The notes: generated by a model from the sequence alone, not told the origin. 64,000 nucleotides of DNA from Halopseudomonas pelagia CL-AP6 (GCF_000410875.1 NZ_AROI01000022.1:25997-89996), one strand, 5' to 3'; shown: positions 53,036 to 62,053, counted from the first letter of the stretch. Numbers and translations are program-made.

Positions 53036-53712
53036 CCGAGCATGCCAGTGCTACCGACACCCCGGCAGAAGACCCGATTAAAATACTGCTGGTGGACGAC
53101 CATCCCATGATGCGCAGGGGCCTACGCGATTTACTCGCAATGGAAGATGACATGGACCCGGTCGGCGAGGCCGGGAGCGGCCCGGACGCTCTGCGCATGA
53201 CCATCGAGCTGGAACCCGATCTGATTCTGCTAGACCTGAACATGCCCGGCATGGACGGTCTGGAAACCCTGCGGCAGATGCGTGATCAACAGGTCGACGC
53301 GCGGATCATCATGTTCACTGTATCGGATGATCAGAGCGATGTGCTCGAAGCCCTGCGTCACGGCGCCGACGGCTACCTGCTCAAGGACATGGACCCCGAT
53401 GCACTCGTCGAACACGTGCGTCTGGCGGCACGCGGCAAGCTGGCCCTGAGCCCAGAGCTGACGATGGTGCTGGCCGAAGCCCTGCGCGAGCGACCTAAAA
53501 CCCAGTCACAGGTTCAGGCAGCCAACCTGACCAAGCGCGAAAAGGACGTACTGAAGCTGATCACCAAGGGCCTGAGCAATAAAATGATCGCGCGCCGGCT
53601 GGATATTGCCGAAGGCACGGTAAAAGTCCACGTGAAGCGGCTGCTGAACAAGCTCGGCATGCGTTCACGCACCGAAGCGGCGGTCTGGGTAGTGGAAAAC
53701 AATATCGCCTGA
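53032..53712 (+). CDS. narL: nitrate response regulator NarL
   Basis: 226-residue NarL/FixJ regulator. Receiver domain with the DD pair at 22-23, phospho-acceptor Asp68 in LILLDLNMPGMDG and Lys in YLLKDMD (about 126). LuxR-type HTH about 160-222: LTKREKDVLKLITKGLSNKM, AEGTVKVHVKRLLNKLG. Activates nar genes in response to nitrate via NarX. Its ATG lies within the narX stop overlap (ATGA). Confidence 0.96.
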   Translation: MTEHASATDTPAEDPIKILLVDDHPMMRRGLRDLLAMEDDMDPVGEAGSGPDALRMTIELEPDLILLDLNMPGMDGLETLRQMRDQQVDARIIMFTVSDDQSDVLEALRHGADGYLLKDMDPDALVEHVRLAARGKLALSPELTMVLAEALRERPKTQSQVQAANLTKREKDVLKLITKGLSNKMIARRLDIAEGTVKVHVKRLLNKLGMRSRTEAAVWVVENNIA

Positions 53713-53757
53713 ACGACGTTAGTCGAGCGAGGCGCAACCCCGTCAGCGTGGCCCGAT

Positions 53758-54126
53758 CTACCTTTGCAGCCGCCAGATCATGTCCACCAGCTTGTCCTCG
53801 AGCTGGTCGGCCTGAAACTCGCTGCAGTCTTCGCCGAAGCGTTTGCGCAGGCCAAAATCACCCAGCATGACATGCAAATCCGGCTCTACGCCCGCTTGAT
53901 GCAAACAGGCTTTCGCACACTGCAACTTGCATCCGTCGATCGCTACAATCGGGCGGCCAGACTGGGCGGTACGGACCAGCGCCGGCACACCCCCACCGAC
54001 CCCGGCGATACAGGACATTTCAGCAATCCCGCTGCGATCGAGTCGCAGCGCCAGGGTATTGGCCAACTGCGCCACATTCGAGCAGCCAGAGCACGAGTAG
54101 ATCAACGGGTCGGTCTTGTTCAGCAT
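53758..54126 (-). CDS. DGC-domain putative zinc-binding protein
   Basis: 122 residues of the DGC family: SCSGCSNVAQLANTLAL at 11-27, AEMSCIAGVGGG (about 35-46), AIDGCKLQCAKACL (about 62-75, with the D-G-C triplet). The many Cys suggest metal binding. Function is unknown, but homologues lie beside narL or ubiT in pseudomonads. Good AAGGAGG before the ATG. First seen as part of the minus-strand run ending with ubiUVT. Confidence 0.82.
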   Translation of the reverse strand: MLNKTDPLIYSCSGCSNVAQLANTLALRLDRSGIAEMSCIAGVGGGVPALVRTAQSGRPIVAIDGCKLQCAKACLHQAGVEPDLHVMLGDFGLRKRFGEDCSEFQADQLEDKLVDMIWRLQR

Positions 54127-54150
54127 GGCCGCCTCCTTTGCAGTGATAGG

Positions 54151-54651
54151 TCAGGCTGGGTGCGGCGGTACCGGCGGACACTCGTCGGCCGCAACGCCCG
54201 CGCCCAGCCAGCGCAAAACCCGCCACAGGCGCGGTGGCAGTTCCTCGGGATCGAGGCTGTCGATCAGATTCTTGATCTCCAGACCCAGTTCGGTGTCACC
54301 CTCAATGGTCAAGCGTCGGCGGAAAAACAGGGTGTCAGGATCTTCATGGCGACTGGCCAGTAACAGAAACTCCCGCCAGTTACCGCGAATCAGCAGATCT
54401 GCCGATGCATGCTCGCCTAGCTGCAGACCCAGACGCCCACGCGTCACATTCCAGGCCAGGCCCAGGTCCGCAACTTCAAGACGCAACCAGCGGCCCTGCA
54501 GGCAAGCAAAGCTGCCGTCCGCCAGCGGCTCGGCAAACAGGCTGGCCATGGCCTGCTCTATCAGCAGCCGCTGCAGCACAAAGGGCGCATGACGGCCCAG
54601 ACCCAGCAATGGCCCTGTCGCCCGTAGCGCCAGGTGTACGGGGCTCAACAT
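54151..54651 (-). CDS. ubiT: ubiquinone anaerobic biosynthesis accessory factor UbiT (SCP2 domain)
   Basis: 166-residue SCP2 (sterol-carrier-like) lipid-binding protein needed for O2-independent ubiquinone synthesis with UbiU and UbiV. The SCP2 fold covers about 40-145 (WLRLEVADLGLAWNVTRGRL, ADLLIRGNWREFLLLASRHE, DPDTLFFRRRLTIEGDTELG). It overlaps ubiV by 7 bp and follows the ubiU-ubiV pair, the arrangement known from P. aeruginosa. Confidence 0.93.
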   Translation of the reverse strand: MLSPVHLALRATGPLLGLGRHAPFVLQRLLIEQAMASLFAEPLADGSFACLQGRWLRLEVADLGLAWNVTRGRLGLQLGEHASADLLIRGNWREFLLLASRHEDPDTLFFRRRLTIEGDTELGLEIKNLIDSLDPEELPPRLWRVLRWLGAGVAADECPPVPPHPA

Positions 54652-55535
54652 AGACCCGCCTCTTCGACCCGCAGCATGCCGGGCTGGCCATACCAGTAGC
54701 CGTTACAACCATCTACTGCCAGCGGTGGCTCGGCGCCACGTCTGACCTGATCAAAACTGCTGATCACCTTTTCCATGCCCGTTGCTGCAGGGCTGAGGCG
54801 CAACATGTGAATCCCCAGCGCCTGCATGCGCGGGTATTCGGCGAGCAGATTACTGATGCCGGCAGACAGGGTCTGGATACCGTTGAGGGTAAACAACGGC
54901 TGCCCTTCCTGGCTCAGTAGTGGCATGCCTTCGGGGTAGTCCTGGCAGATAAAACCACAGTCGTCCTTCGGGCGATTCTCGGCCCGCGCGGTAAAACAGC
55001 GTGCGGAGTACGCCAGGGGTAAATAGCCCCAGGCGTAGATTTCGATCTCTGGCAACCCCAGCCCTTGCTGACGTGCCTGACAGATGAGATCACGCAGCAA
55101 CGCCTCGGAGCATTCTACCGGCGGCACCCAGCGCGTCATGCCCAGCCGCACCAGCTCGTCCAGGGCGTAGGCGTTATACAGATTCAGTGATGGACCGCCG
55201 GTGAACTCGACGCCGGAGCGACTGAGATACTGCACTGCGGCCATATCATTGGCCTCCACACGGATCTCGCCGTTGTCGCACAACCTGCGCAGGGTGGAGA
55301 GTTCGGACGCCGCCTCGATCAGCGCCATGCCGGAGATCACCAGCTCGGCAGCGGTTTCGCTGCGCAGGTCGCGGGCCAACCCAAGCCAATCGTCAAGGGA
55401 CAGCGCGCGGCGTTTGGAGCAGACCGTCTCGCCGAGATAAATGGCGTCAAGCGGCTGCGTAGCCATGCTCGCGTAAAAATCCATGGTTGTCTGGCGACTC
55501 CAGTAGAACAGAATCGGTCCCATCGAGAGGTTCAT
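54645..55535 (-). CDS. ubiV: anaerobic ubiquinone hydroxylation protein UbiV (U32 family)
   Basis: 296-residue U32-type protein that forms, with UbiU, a 4Fe-4S heterodimer for O2-independent hydroxylation in ubiquinone synthesis. Cluster Cys lie in LGETVCSKRRALS (about 40-50) and ARCFTARAENRPKDDCGFIC (about 175-200). The start MNLSMGPILFYW at 55535 was chosen because homologues begin close to the first beta strand; a GAGGAA is about 10 nt upstream. It follows ubiU by 23 bp. Confidence 0.93.
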   Translation of the reverse strand: MNLSMGPILFYWSRQTTMDFYASMATQPLDAIYLGETVCSKRRALSLDDWLGLARDLRSETAAELVISGMALIEAASELSTLRRLCDNGEIRVEANDMAAVQYLSRSGVEFTGGPSLNLYNAYALDELVRLGMTRWVPPVECSEALLRDLICQARQQGLGLPEIEIYAWGYLPLAYSARCFTARAENRPKDDCGFICQDYPEGMPLLSQEGQPLFTLNGIQTLSAGISNLLAEYPRMQALGIHMLRLSPAATGMEKVISSFDQVRRGAEPPLAVDGCNGYWYGQPGMLRVEEAGLC

Positions 55536-55558
55536 CTGTTTGCGTTCCTCATTGCCGC

Positions 55559-56554
55559 TCATTGCCATGGCCGGTGATAGGCACCCAGGGTGGTCTGACT
55601 GCCCTCGGATAATTTCTCCAGCATACGGTTCCAGCTCGCATCCACCGCGAACCCTGTTGGGTTTGCCGCATAGCAATCCAGCGCCTGGCGCCAGACCTGG
55701 GTGACTTGTTCAACATAGCTGGGGCTGCGCTGGCGCCCTTCAATCTTGACTGCAGTAACACCGATGGCGGCCAACTGCGGAATCAGATCCAGGGTATTGA
55801 GACTGGTCGGTTCCTCCAGCGCATGAAAACGTTTGCCATTGACCATAAAGCGCCCCTTGCACAGGGTCGGATAGCCCGCCGCCTCGCCATCGGCGTAGCG
55901 ATCAATCAACACCTCATTAAGTCGCGAGACCAGCGCTTCGGGCTCTTGGCTCCAGCGCACGGCACTGGCCGGTGAACAGACCCCGCACAGGTTCGGCGAT
56001 TGCCCGGTGACATAAGAGGACAAGTGACAACGCCCCTCGGCCATGATGCACAGACTGCCAAAGGCAAAGACCTCGACCGGTACCGGACTGGCCTCAGCCA
56101 CCTGGCGTACCTGATTCAGCGATAGCACCCGCGGCAGCACTGCGCGGCGGATGCCGTAGTGCTGGTAGTAAAAATCCAGCGCCGCGGCATTGGTCGCCGA
56201 GCCTTGTACCGACAGGTGCAACGGCAGTTGCGGATGCGTCCGACGGGCATAGGCCAGCACCCCGGGGTCGGCGGCAATCAGGGCATCCGCCCCCAGGTCG
56301 GCAGCCTGATCGACGGCGCGCTGCCAGCGCGGCCAGCCATCCGGTAGCGCGTAGGTATTAACGGCGATATACAGCTGCTTACCGGCACTGCGAATCAACT
56401 GCAGTCCGCTTTCCAATTGTTTTTCAGTAAAATTCAGACCAGCAAAATGGCGCGCGTTGGTATCATCGCGAAATCCGGTATAGACCGCATCGGCGCCCTG
56501 CCGAATGGCGGCTTTCAATGCCGGCAGACTGCCGGCGGGACAGACCAGTTGCAT
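55559..56554 (-). CDS. ubiU: anaerobic ubiquinone hydroxylation protein UbiU (U32 family)
   Basis: 331-residue U32 protein, partner of UbiV. It starts LVCPAGSLPALKAAIRQGAD and carries the cluster Cys in GSLCIMAEGRCHLSSY and SPNLCGVCSPA (about 165-195) plus a late Cys in TLCKGRFMVNG. Supplies ubiquinone under anaerobiosis, which nitrate respiration through NarGHI needs. A perfect ANR/DNR box lies 59 bp before its start. Confidence 0.94.
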   Translation of the reverse strand: MQLVCPAGSLPALKAAIRQGADAVYTGFRDDTNARHFAGLNFTEKQLESGLQLIRSAGKQLYIAVNTYALPDGWPRWQRAVDQAADLGADALIAADPGVLAYARRTHPQLPLHLSVQGSATNAAALDFYYQHYGIRRAVLPRVLSLNQVRQVAEASPVPVEVFAFGSLCIMAEGRCHLSSYVTGQSPNLCGVCSPASAVRWSQEPEALVSRLNEVLIDRYADGEAAGYPTLCKGRFMVNGKRFHALEEPTSLNTLDLIPQLAAIGVTAVKIEGRQRSPSYVEQVTQVWRQALDCYAANPTGFAVDASWNRMLEKLSEGSQTTLGAYHRPWQ

Positions 56555-56612
56555 AAAATGGCTCCCTGACTCAGATCAAACGGCACTTTGCCGTAGCAGG
56601 TGTGTTCGGTCC

Positions 56613-56626
56613 TTGATACGGATCAA
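56613..56626 (-). promoter_or_regulatory. perfect ANR/DNR box upstream of ubiUVT
   Basis: TTGAT-ACGG-ATCAA matches the full consensus. It overlaps the moeA stop codon and is centred 65 bp before the ubiU start, so ubiUVT can be transcribed on its own under low oxygen although moeA precedes it on the same strand. Confidence 0.85.
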
Positions 56627-57861
56627 TACTGCAGTTCAGCCAGGGGCCAATAACGAACCAAATCACCCTGACCCAGTGTCGCGCCCGCGCCAATATCGGC
56701 CAGACCATCCGCCCAGCTGGCGGCCGCGAGCATGGCTGAACCCTGGTGCGGATGCACAACCACCTCCTGGCCTGCGCTGCTCGGCTGCAGCCTGGCACGC
56801 AGGAACTGACGCCGGGGTTTGGCCTTGGGCCAGTCGAAGGCGGCCGGCATCAACCAGCCCGTCGGCGCCAGCTCATCGCGCCCCTGGGCCTTGAGCAACC
56901 AGGGTCTGGCGACCATCAACGCGGTGACCCAGACCGCCACCGGGTTGCCGGGCAGCCCAATCCAGGGGATACCTGCGACCTCACCGAAGGCCAGCGGCTT
57001 GCCAGGCTGGATTGCCAACTGCCACACATCCAGCCGCCCCAGCTGACGCACCGCCGCCTTTAAATGATCCTCTTCCCCCACCGACACGCCACCAGAGCTG
57101 ATCAATACGTCGGCGTTAGCCGCAGCGGCCAACAGCTGGTCGCAGGTCTGTGGCAGGTTGTCGGGCATGACCCGACTCTCGCTGATCTCGCAGCCCCAGC
57201 CCTGTAGCAGATTGGCCAGGGTATGCCGGTTGGCGTCGTAGATCTGGCCTGCAGCGAGTGGCTGACCTAGCTCGCACAGCTCATCACCGCTGCTCAATAA
57301 CGCCACGCGCAGCGGCCGGTGTACCGCGACCCAATCGATACCCTGACTGGCCAATAGCCCCAGATCATGGGCACGTAGGCGTCGGCCGGCAGACAACAAC
57401 GGAGCACCCGCACGCAACTCCTCGGCCCGCTGCCGCACATGTTGCCCGACCCTGACCGCCGGCAGATGCACCGCGCCAGCCTCAAGCTGACAGTCTTCCT
57501 GGGCGACCACGGTGTCGGCCAACGCGGGTAAGGGTGCGCCGGTAAAAATGCGCAAAGCGTGACCCGCGGTCAGGGTGGCCGCCGCCTCGCCCGCGGCACT
57601 GCGCCCAGCCAAGGGTAACCAACCGCCTTCGGCCGGCAGGTCAGCGGCGCGCAAGGCATAACCATCCATGGCACTATTGTTCCAGGCCGGACTATCCATG
57701 CGCGCCAACAGCGGCTCTGCGAGTATCCGCCCGCAGGCGGCAGCCAGCACCACCCGTTCAACCGCTGGCGCTGCGGGTGTCTGGCTCAGTAGCCGGGCTA
57801 TGGCCTCATCGACGGACAACCAGCTGTGCCTCTGCGGTCGCTCGCAGTCACAGCCACTCAT
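56623..57861 (-). CDS. moeA: molybdopterin molybdotransferase MoeA
   Basis: Inserts molybdate into adenylylated molybdopterin. 412 residues: N-terminal MoeA domains I/II with AWNNSAMDGYALRAADLP (about 60-77) and IFTGAPLPALADTVVAQED (about 105-123), then the MoCF domain with LLSSGDELCELGQPL, ISSGGVSVGEEDHLK and IPWIGLPGNPVAVWVTA. The start at 57861 overlaps the moaB stop (ATGA). Confidence 0.95.
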   Translation of the reverse strand: MSGCDCERPQRHSWLSVDEAIARLLSQTPAAPAVERVVLAAACGRILAEPLLARMDSPAWNNSAMDGYALRAADLPAEGGWLPLAGRSAAGEAAATLTAGHALRIFTGAPLPALADTVVAQEDCQLEAGAVHLPAVRVGQHVRQRAEELRAGAPLLSAGRRLRAHDLGLLASQGIDWVAVHRPLRVALLSSGDELCELGQPLAAGQIYDANRHTLANLLQGWGCEISESRVMPDNLPQTCDQLLAAAANADVLISSGGVSVGEEDHLKAAVRQLGRLDVWQLAIQPGKPLAFGEVAGIPWIGLPGNPVAVWVTALMVARPWLLKAQGRDELAPTGWLMPAAFDWPKAKPRRQFLRARLQPSSAGQEVVVHPHQGSAMLAAASWADGLADIGAGATLGQGDLVRYWPLAELQY

Positions 57862-58412
57862 GCTCGAGTACCACAGCAAGCCAGCGCCTGCGTCTCAGCC
57901 GAGCCCAGGTGCGGTACCACATTGCAGGGTTTGCTGCGCGAATCCAGTTGTGCTTCCAGAATGCCATCCCAAGCCGTGCGGCAGGCCCCCGGTGAGCCGG
58001 GCAGACAGCAGATCAGCGTGCCATTGGCAAAACCGGCAAGAGCACGAGACTGCACAGTGGAGGTACCTATGTCGGCATAGGACAGTTGACGGAATAACTC
58101 GCCAAAGCCATCCATCAGCTTGTCGAGCAACGGGGTAACCGCCTGCGGCGTATTGTCCTGCGCTGAAAAGCCGGTACCACCGGTAATCAGCACCACCTGT
58201 ATGCGCGGATCAGCAATCCACTGGGACAGCTGTGCACGCAGCAGATAAGTGTTGTCGATACACAGCTGGCGGTCAGCTAACTGATGACCCGCCGCGTGCA
58301 GACGATCGACCAAGGTCTGGCCGGCGTCGTCGGTTGCCAGTGAACGGGTATCGCTGACGCTGAGCACGGCTATCGGTAGCGCGATGAATTCAGTCTGACG
58401 CAGGTGAGCCAT
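57858..58412 (-). CDS. moaB: molybdenum cofactor biosynthesis protein MoaB
   Basis: 184-residue MoCF-fold protein, probable molybdopterin adenylyltransferase. IAVLSVSDTRSLATDDAG at 13-30, VVLITGGTGFSAQDNTPQAV (about 73-92) and CLPGSPGACRTAWDGIL near the C-terminus are the family motifs. Cotranslated with moeA. The 146-bp gap to moaE upstream shows no clear signal. Confidence 0.95.
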   Translation of the reverse strand: MAHLRQTEFIALPIAVLSVSDTRSLATDDAGQTLVDRLHAAGHQLADRQLCIDNTYLLRAQLSQWIADPRIQVVLITGGTGFSAQDNTPQAVTPLLDKLMDGFGELFRQLSYADIGTSTVQSRALAGFANGTLICCLPGSPGACRTAWDGILEAQLDSRSKPCNVVPHLGSAETQALACCGTRA

Positions 58413-58558
58413 GGGGGCTGCTCCGTTGGAATTTACGGCAGCATGCCAAGGCCTGGGGCAGAACTGTATTCCCCCTTGGGGGTAGCCGGCGGGGGCATTG
58501 TGGGGAGTCTTTGCGGGGACTTTTCTATGCTATTGGGGGCTAGCGAGCTATCGACGGG

Positions 58559-59008
58559 CTAGCGCCACTTGTCCAGGGCCTGACTATCGCTGTCCCGGGC
58601 ATCCACCCAGCGCGGTCCGTCGGCGCTGTCTTCTTTCTTCCAGAACGGCGCACGGGTTTTCAGGTAATCCATAATGAACTGGCAGGCGTCGAAGGCCGCC
58701 GCTCGATGGGCCGAGCTGACACCAACAAAGACGATTGGCTCGCCGGGCTCAAGGCGCCCCACGCGGTGCAGCACCTCAACGCTGAGCAACGGCCAGCGCC
58801 CCTGCGCCTCATCAACGATTATCTGCAGGGCCTTTTCGGTCATGCCCGGATAATGCTCCAGCAGCATGCCCGCGACCTCCTGCCCGTCGTTGAAATCACG
58901 CACATAACCGGTAAAACCGACCACCGCGCCCACCCCCAACTGCTGGGCATGCAGACGGTTAAGCATAGCGCCTGGGTCAAAACTGGCTGTTTGTACTGTA
59001 ATGGCCAT
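58559..59008 (-). CDS. moaE: molybdopterin synthase catalytic subunit MoaE
   Basis: 149-residue catalytic subunit that adds dithiolene sulfur to precursor Z together with MoaD. Family motifs: VGAVVGFTGYVRD (about 28-40), LEHYPGMTEKAL (about 49-60), VEVLHRVGRLEPGEPIVFVG (about 75-94), RAPFWKKE near 127-134. The ATG at 59008 starts just after the moaD stop; GTG 59017 would add three residues. Confidence 0.95.
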   Translation of the reverse strand: MAITVQTASFDPGAMLNRLHAQQLGVGAVVGFTGYVRDFNDGQEVAGMLLEHYPGMTEKALQIIVDEAQGRWPLLSVEVLHRVGRLEPGEPIVFVGVSSAHRAAAFDACQFIMDYLKTRAPFWKKEDSADGPRWVDARDSDSQALDKWR

Positions 59009-59009
59009 C

Positions 59010-59258
59010 TCAGCCACCGGTCACAGGCGGGAAAAAGGCCACTTCGTCACCGTCCCGCAGCGGCGTATCAAGGCTGACCATGTCCTGATTGAGGGCGCAC
59101 ATCAGCCGCGGTTCGGCGAGCACCTGCCAGGCCCCGCCACGGCTCAGCAAACTGTCACGCAGAGCACGCAGCGTGTCCAGTTCAGGTGTCCACTCCAGCT
59201 GCTGCTGATCAACCCCGAGCAGTTCGCGGTAACGGGCAAACAGCTGCAGGCTAATCAT
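59010..59258 (-). CDS. moaD: molybdopterin synthase sulfur carrier subunit MoaD
   Basis: 82-residue ubiquitin-fold sulfur carrier ending in the required Gly-Gly (FFPPVTGG), where thiocarboxylate forms. [14 protein letters not shown] is the first strand region and [12 protein letters not shown] the last. Start at 59258 overlaps the moaC stop by 4 bp. Confidence 0.95.
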   Translation of the reverse strand: MISLQLFARYRELLGVDQQQLEWTPELDTLRALRDSLLSRGGAWQVLAEPRLMCALNQDMVSLDTPLRDGDEVAFFPPVTGG

Positions 59259-59770
59259 AACGACTCTCCGGCGTGCTGTGCTTCTGCCTGAAAGTGCCCG
59301 CTCTTGCCGCCGGTCTTTTCCAGCAAACGGGTCGATTCGATGACCATGCCTTTGTCCACCGCCTTGCACATATCATAGAGAGTCAAGGCGGCAATGCTGG
59401 CAGCGGTCAATGCTTCCATTTCCACCCCGGTTTGCCCGGCCAGCTTGCAGCGCGCGGTAATCCGCACAGCATTGGGCAACTCAGCACTCAGCTGCACCTT
59501 GATGCTGGTCAGCAGCAAGGGGTGGCAGAGGGGGATCAGTTCATGCGTGCGTTTGGCCGCCATGATGCCGGCAATACGCGCCACGGCAAACACATCACCT
59601 TTAGGGTGGCCGCCCTGCTGGATCATCGCCAGGGTTTCCGGGCGCATGCGCACCAGGGCTTCGGCCACGGCCTCGCGCTCGCTGTTGGCCTTGGCGGTAA
59701 CATCGACCATATTGGCCTCGCCCTGGGCATTCAGGTGCGTCAACATCGGCATATCCTGTTCTGTAGTCAT
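59255..59770 (-). CDS. moaC: cyclic pyranopterin monophosphate synthase MoaC
   Basis: Second enzyme of molybdenum cofactor synthesis, acting on the MoaA product. Family motifs: [18 protein letters not shown] (about 21-38), [35 protein letters not shown] (about 84-98), [20 protein letters not shown] and the C-terminal KTGGKSGHF. Length from ATG 59770 is 171; starts at 59752 or 59746 ([13 protein letters not shown]) would match other MoaC lengths better, so the N-terminus is open. Confidence 0.94.
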   Translation of the reverse strand: MTTEQDMPMLTHLNAQGEANMVDVTAKANSEREAVAEALVRMRPETLAMIQQGGHPKGDVFAVARIAGIMAAKRTHELIPLCHPLLLTSIKVQLSAELPNAVRITARCKLAGQTGVEMEALTAASIAALTLYDMCKAVDKGMVIESTRLLEKTGGKSGHFQAEAQHAGESL

Positions 59771-59790
59771 GACCACTACTGTACCGAAAT

Positions 59791-59828
59791 CCCGACGATC
59801 GGGCATTACCTCTGTGGAGGCATGCCCG
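59791..59828 (-). other. two adjoining hairpins between acyl-CoA dehydrogenase and moaC
   Basis: CCCGA/TCGGG (59791-59803) adjoins a longer stem CGGGCAT...CCTC/GAGG...ATGCCCG (59800-59828). Both genes run leftward, so this could be the terminator of the dehydrogenase gene or part of the moaC leader. There is no strong T-run. It does not resemble the full Moco riboswitch. Confidence 0.35.
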
Positions 59829-59843
59829 GATCTAGTTAAGCGC

Positions 59844-61100
59844 TCAGCGCCGCAGGCTGTCAGGTGGCGTCAGGTAGTCACTGCTGCTGCCGCGTCGGTC
59901 CTTGCCGGCGTCAATTTCCAACCGGGCGATGCTGCGCAGGTGCACTTCGTCCGGGCCATCAGCAATCCGCAGCGCGCGCGAGGCTATCCACAGGTCCGCC
60001 AAGGGTGTATCGGGGGTCAGGCCCATGGCTCCGAATACCTGCATGGCCCGGTCTACTACCCCCGCCAGCATACTCGGCACCACGGCCTTGATCATGGCAA
60101 TTTCCCGGCGCGCGGCCTTGGCGCCTACTTCATCAATCATCCAGGCGGTTTTCAGCACCAGCAGACGGGCCTGTTCGATCTCCATGCGCGAGCGGGCAAT
60201 CCAATCGCCGATACTGCCGTGCTGATGCAGATAGCGCCCGAAGGTCTTGCGCTCCTGGGCCCGGTCGACCATCAGCTCCAGCGCCAATTCGGCCATACCG
60301 ATGGCCCGCATGCAGTGGTGTACACGACCGGGTCCCAGCCGGGCCTGAGCCATCATAAAGCCGTCGCCCTCGGCGCCTAACAGATTGCTGACTGGCACCC
60401 GCACATTGCGCAGCAGCAGCTCACTGTGGCCTTCGGGAGCGATATGGTGCATTACCGGAATATTGCGCAGCAGCTCTACCCCCGGCGTATTGAACGGCAC
60501 AATGATCATGCTCTGCTGGCGGTGTGCGTCGGCCTCGGGGTCGGTCTTGCCCATCACGATCAGAAAAGCGCAATCCGGATGCGAGGCATTGGTGATAAAC
60601 CACTTGCGGCCGTTGATCACATAGTCGTCGCCCTCACGGCGGATCAGCGTCTGGATATTGCTCGCATCGGATGAAGCCACATCCGGCTCGGTCATGGCGA
60701 AAGCCGAGCGTATCTCCCCGGCCAACAATGGCTGCAGCCATTGGCGGTTCTGCTGCGGGCTGGCAAACAGGTGCAGCAGCTCCATATTGCCGGTGTCCGG
60801 CGCATTGCAATTGAACACCTCGGAGGCCCAGCTGACGCGGCCCATGATTTCTGCCAGCGGTGCATAGTCAAGGTTACTGAGGCCGCGACCCGGCTCGTCA
60901 GCTTTCAGGCTGGGCAAAAACAGATTCCACAGCCCTTCTTGCCTGGCCAGCGCCTTGAGGTCGGCCATGAAGGACACCGGGTATTGACCGGCTGCCACTT
61001 CCTGCTGCCAAGCGCCAATGCGCGGAACTATATGGCTATCGAGAAAGTCCCTGAGTTGTTGACGCAGGGCCTGGGTGTTGGCGTTATAGGCAAAATCCAT
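59844..61100 (-). CDS. acyl-CoA dehydrogenase family protein
   Basis: 418-residue flavoenzyme that oxidises acyl-CoA at the alpha-beta bond. FAD/substrate segments [19 protein letters not shown] (about 137-155), [20 protein letters not shown] (about 165-184) and [20 protein letters not shown] (about 253-272); the C-terminal helical domain ends in [20 protein letters not shown], typical of the ACAD10/11-like and long-chain branch. Substrate is not deducible. GGGAG precedes the ATG. No link to the neighbouring moa genes is evident. Confidence 0.9.
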   Translation of the reverse strand: MDFAYNANTQALRQQLRDFLDSHIVPRIGAWQQEVAAGQYPVSFMADLKALARQEGLWNLFLPSLKADEPGRGLSNLDYAPLAEIMGRVSWASEVFNCNAPDTGNMELLHLFASPQQNRQWLQPLLAGEIRSAFAMTEPDVASSDASNIQTLIRREGDDYVINGRKWFITNASHPDCAFLIVMGKTDPEADAHRQQSMIIVPFNTPGVELLRNIPVMHHIAPEGHSELLLRNVRVPVSNLLGAEGDGFMMAQARLGPGRVHHCMRAIGMAELALELMVDRAQERKTFGRYLHQHGSIGDWIARSRMEIEQARLLVLKTAWMIDEVGAKAARREIAMIKAVVPSMLAGVVDRAMQVFGAMGLTPDTPLADLWIASRALRIADGPDEVHLRSIARLEIDAGKDRRGSSSDYLTPPDSLRR

Positions 61101-61261
61101 GATTCACTCCCTATCCAATACTGTGATTGTTGCAGTTTCGGCAACCGTGCAACACTTGTCACAAAGCGCTGGCAGGATGGCGGAAACTGGCTAACGCGGT
61201 CTGGAACAGGTACCTTAGACCGTGGCTACCCACAGTTGAATTGATTTTATGAATGTTGGAA

Positions 61262-61275
61262 TTGATCCAAATCAA
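61262..61275. promoter_or_regulatory. perfect ANR/DNR-type box near ahpC
   Basis: TTGAT-CCAA-ATCAA. It lies 152 bp before ahpC and 161 bp before the divergent acyl-CoA dehydrogenase gene. For ahpC it would fit a promoter upstream of the OxyR site (AT-rich TAATAA at 61303-61308 as -10). Confidence 0.65.
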
Positions 61276-61315
61276 AGTAGATTATTCAGCCAGCCCCATG
61301 AATAATAAATCATCA

Positions 61316-61352
61316 ATAGTTTTTACCTATACACCGCTTAGCCTTAACTTAT
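61316..61352 (+). promoter_or_regulatory. OxyR-type binding site of ahpC
   Basis: ATAG-N7-CTAT-N7-TTAG-N7-TTAT: 14 of 16 defined bases of the OxyR motif (ATAG-N7-CTAT-N7-ATAG-N7-CTAT) with exact spacing. It ends one base before a position where a -35 would pair with TATATT at 61376, the placement used by OxyR-activated promoters. Confidence 0.75.
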
Positions 61353-61427
61353 TTCAATTTTGCTCACCAGCCCCGTATATTTAGTCCTTCTTTCAAACCT
61401 ACCAATCAACTCTATGAGGAGTTACTA

Positions 61428-61991
61428 ATGTCCGTTATCAATACTCAAGTCAAACCTTTCAAAGCCCAGGCTTACAAGCACGGCGAATTCATCGAAGTGA
61501 CCGAAGCCGACATTCAGGGCAAATGGTCCGTGTTCTTCTTTTACCCTGCTGACTTCACCTTCGTCTGCCCGACCGAGCTGGGTGACGTAGCTGATTACTA
61601 CGACGAGTTTCAGAAAATGGGCGTGGAAATCTATTCCGTTTCTACCGACACCCACTTCACTCACAAAGCGTGGCACGATAGCTCCGAAACTATCGGCAAA
61701 ATCCAGTACACCATGATCGGTGACCCGACTGGCGCCATCACCCGTAACTTCGACAACATGCGCGAAGATATGGGCCTGGCTGACCGTGGTACCTTCATCA
61801 TTGACCCACAGGGCATCATCCAGGCAGTTGAAGTGACCTCCGAAGGTATCGGCCGTAACGCCGAAGACCTGATGCGCAAGGTCAAGGCCGCTCAGTATGT
61901 TGCTGCCCACCCTGGCGAAGTATGCCCGGCCAAGTGGAAAGAAGGCGAAGCCACTCTGGCTCCCTCGCTTGACTTGGTAGGCAAGATCTAA
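61428..61991 (+). CDS. ahpC: alkyl hydroperoxide reductase subunit AhpC (peroxiredoxin)
   Basis: 187-residue typical 2-Cys peroxiredoxin that reduces H2O2, organic peroxides and peroxynitrite. The peroxidatic Cys47 is in [10 protein letters not shown], the resolving Cys166 in [10 protein letters not shown]. It is reduced by AhpF, encoded next. Strong GAGGAG ribosome binding site and an OxyR-type operator upstream. Peroxynitrite reduction links it to the NO metabolism elsewhere in this window. Confidence 0.98.
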   Translation: MSVINTQVKPFKAQAYKHGEFIEVTEADIQGKWSVFFFYPADFTFVCPTELGDVADYYDEFQKMGVEIYSVSTDTHFTHKAWHDSSETIGKIQYTMIGDPTGAITRNFDNMREDMGLADRGTFIIDPQGIIQAVEVTSEGIGRNAEDLMRKVKAAQYVAAHPGEVCPAKWKEGEATLAPSLDLVGKI

Positions 61992-62005
61992 GTATTGCCA
62001 GATAA

Positions 62006-62053
62006 CCCGTCCCGCCGGGGAGCTATGCTCCCGGTAGGCGGGCCGGGTTTTTT
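62006..62053 (+). terminator. hairpin with T-run between ahpC and ahpF
   Basis: CCCG-TCCCGCC and GGCGGG-CCGGG arms, an inner GGGGAGC/GCTCCC stem, then TTTTTT. It probably stops most ahpC transcripts, so that ahpC is made in excess over ahpF by partial read-through. Confidence 0.8.

Larger units (their letters stand above)
61101..61427. promoter_or_regulatory. ahpC upstream region, promoter elements
   Basis: 327 bp without a gene between the divergent acyl-CoA dehydrogenase and ahpC. It contains a perfect ANR/DNR box (61262-61275), an OxyR-type site (61316-61352) and TATATT at 61376-61381 as likely -10 of ahpC. GAGGAG lies 8 nt before the ahpC ATG. Confidence 0.6.

Noticed and set aside
59791..59836. 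Structured leader before moaC as a molybdenum cofactor riboswitch
   Set aside because: Two simple hairpins only; the conserved multi-stem core of the Moco RNA could not be traced, and the position also fits the 3' end of the dehydrogenase gene.
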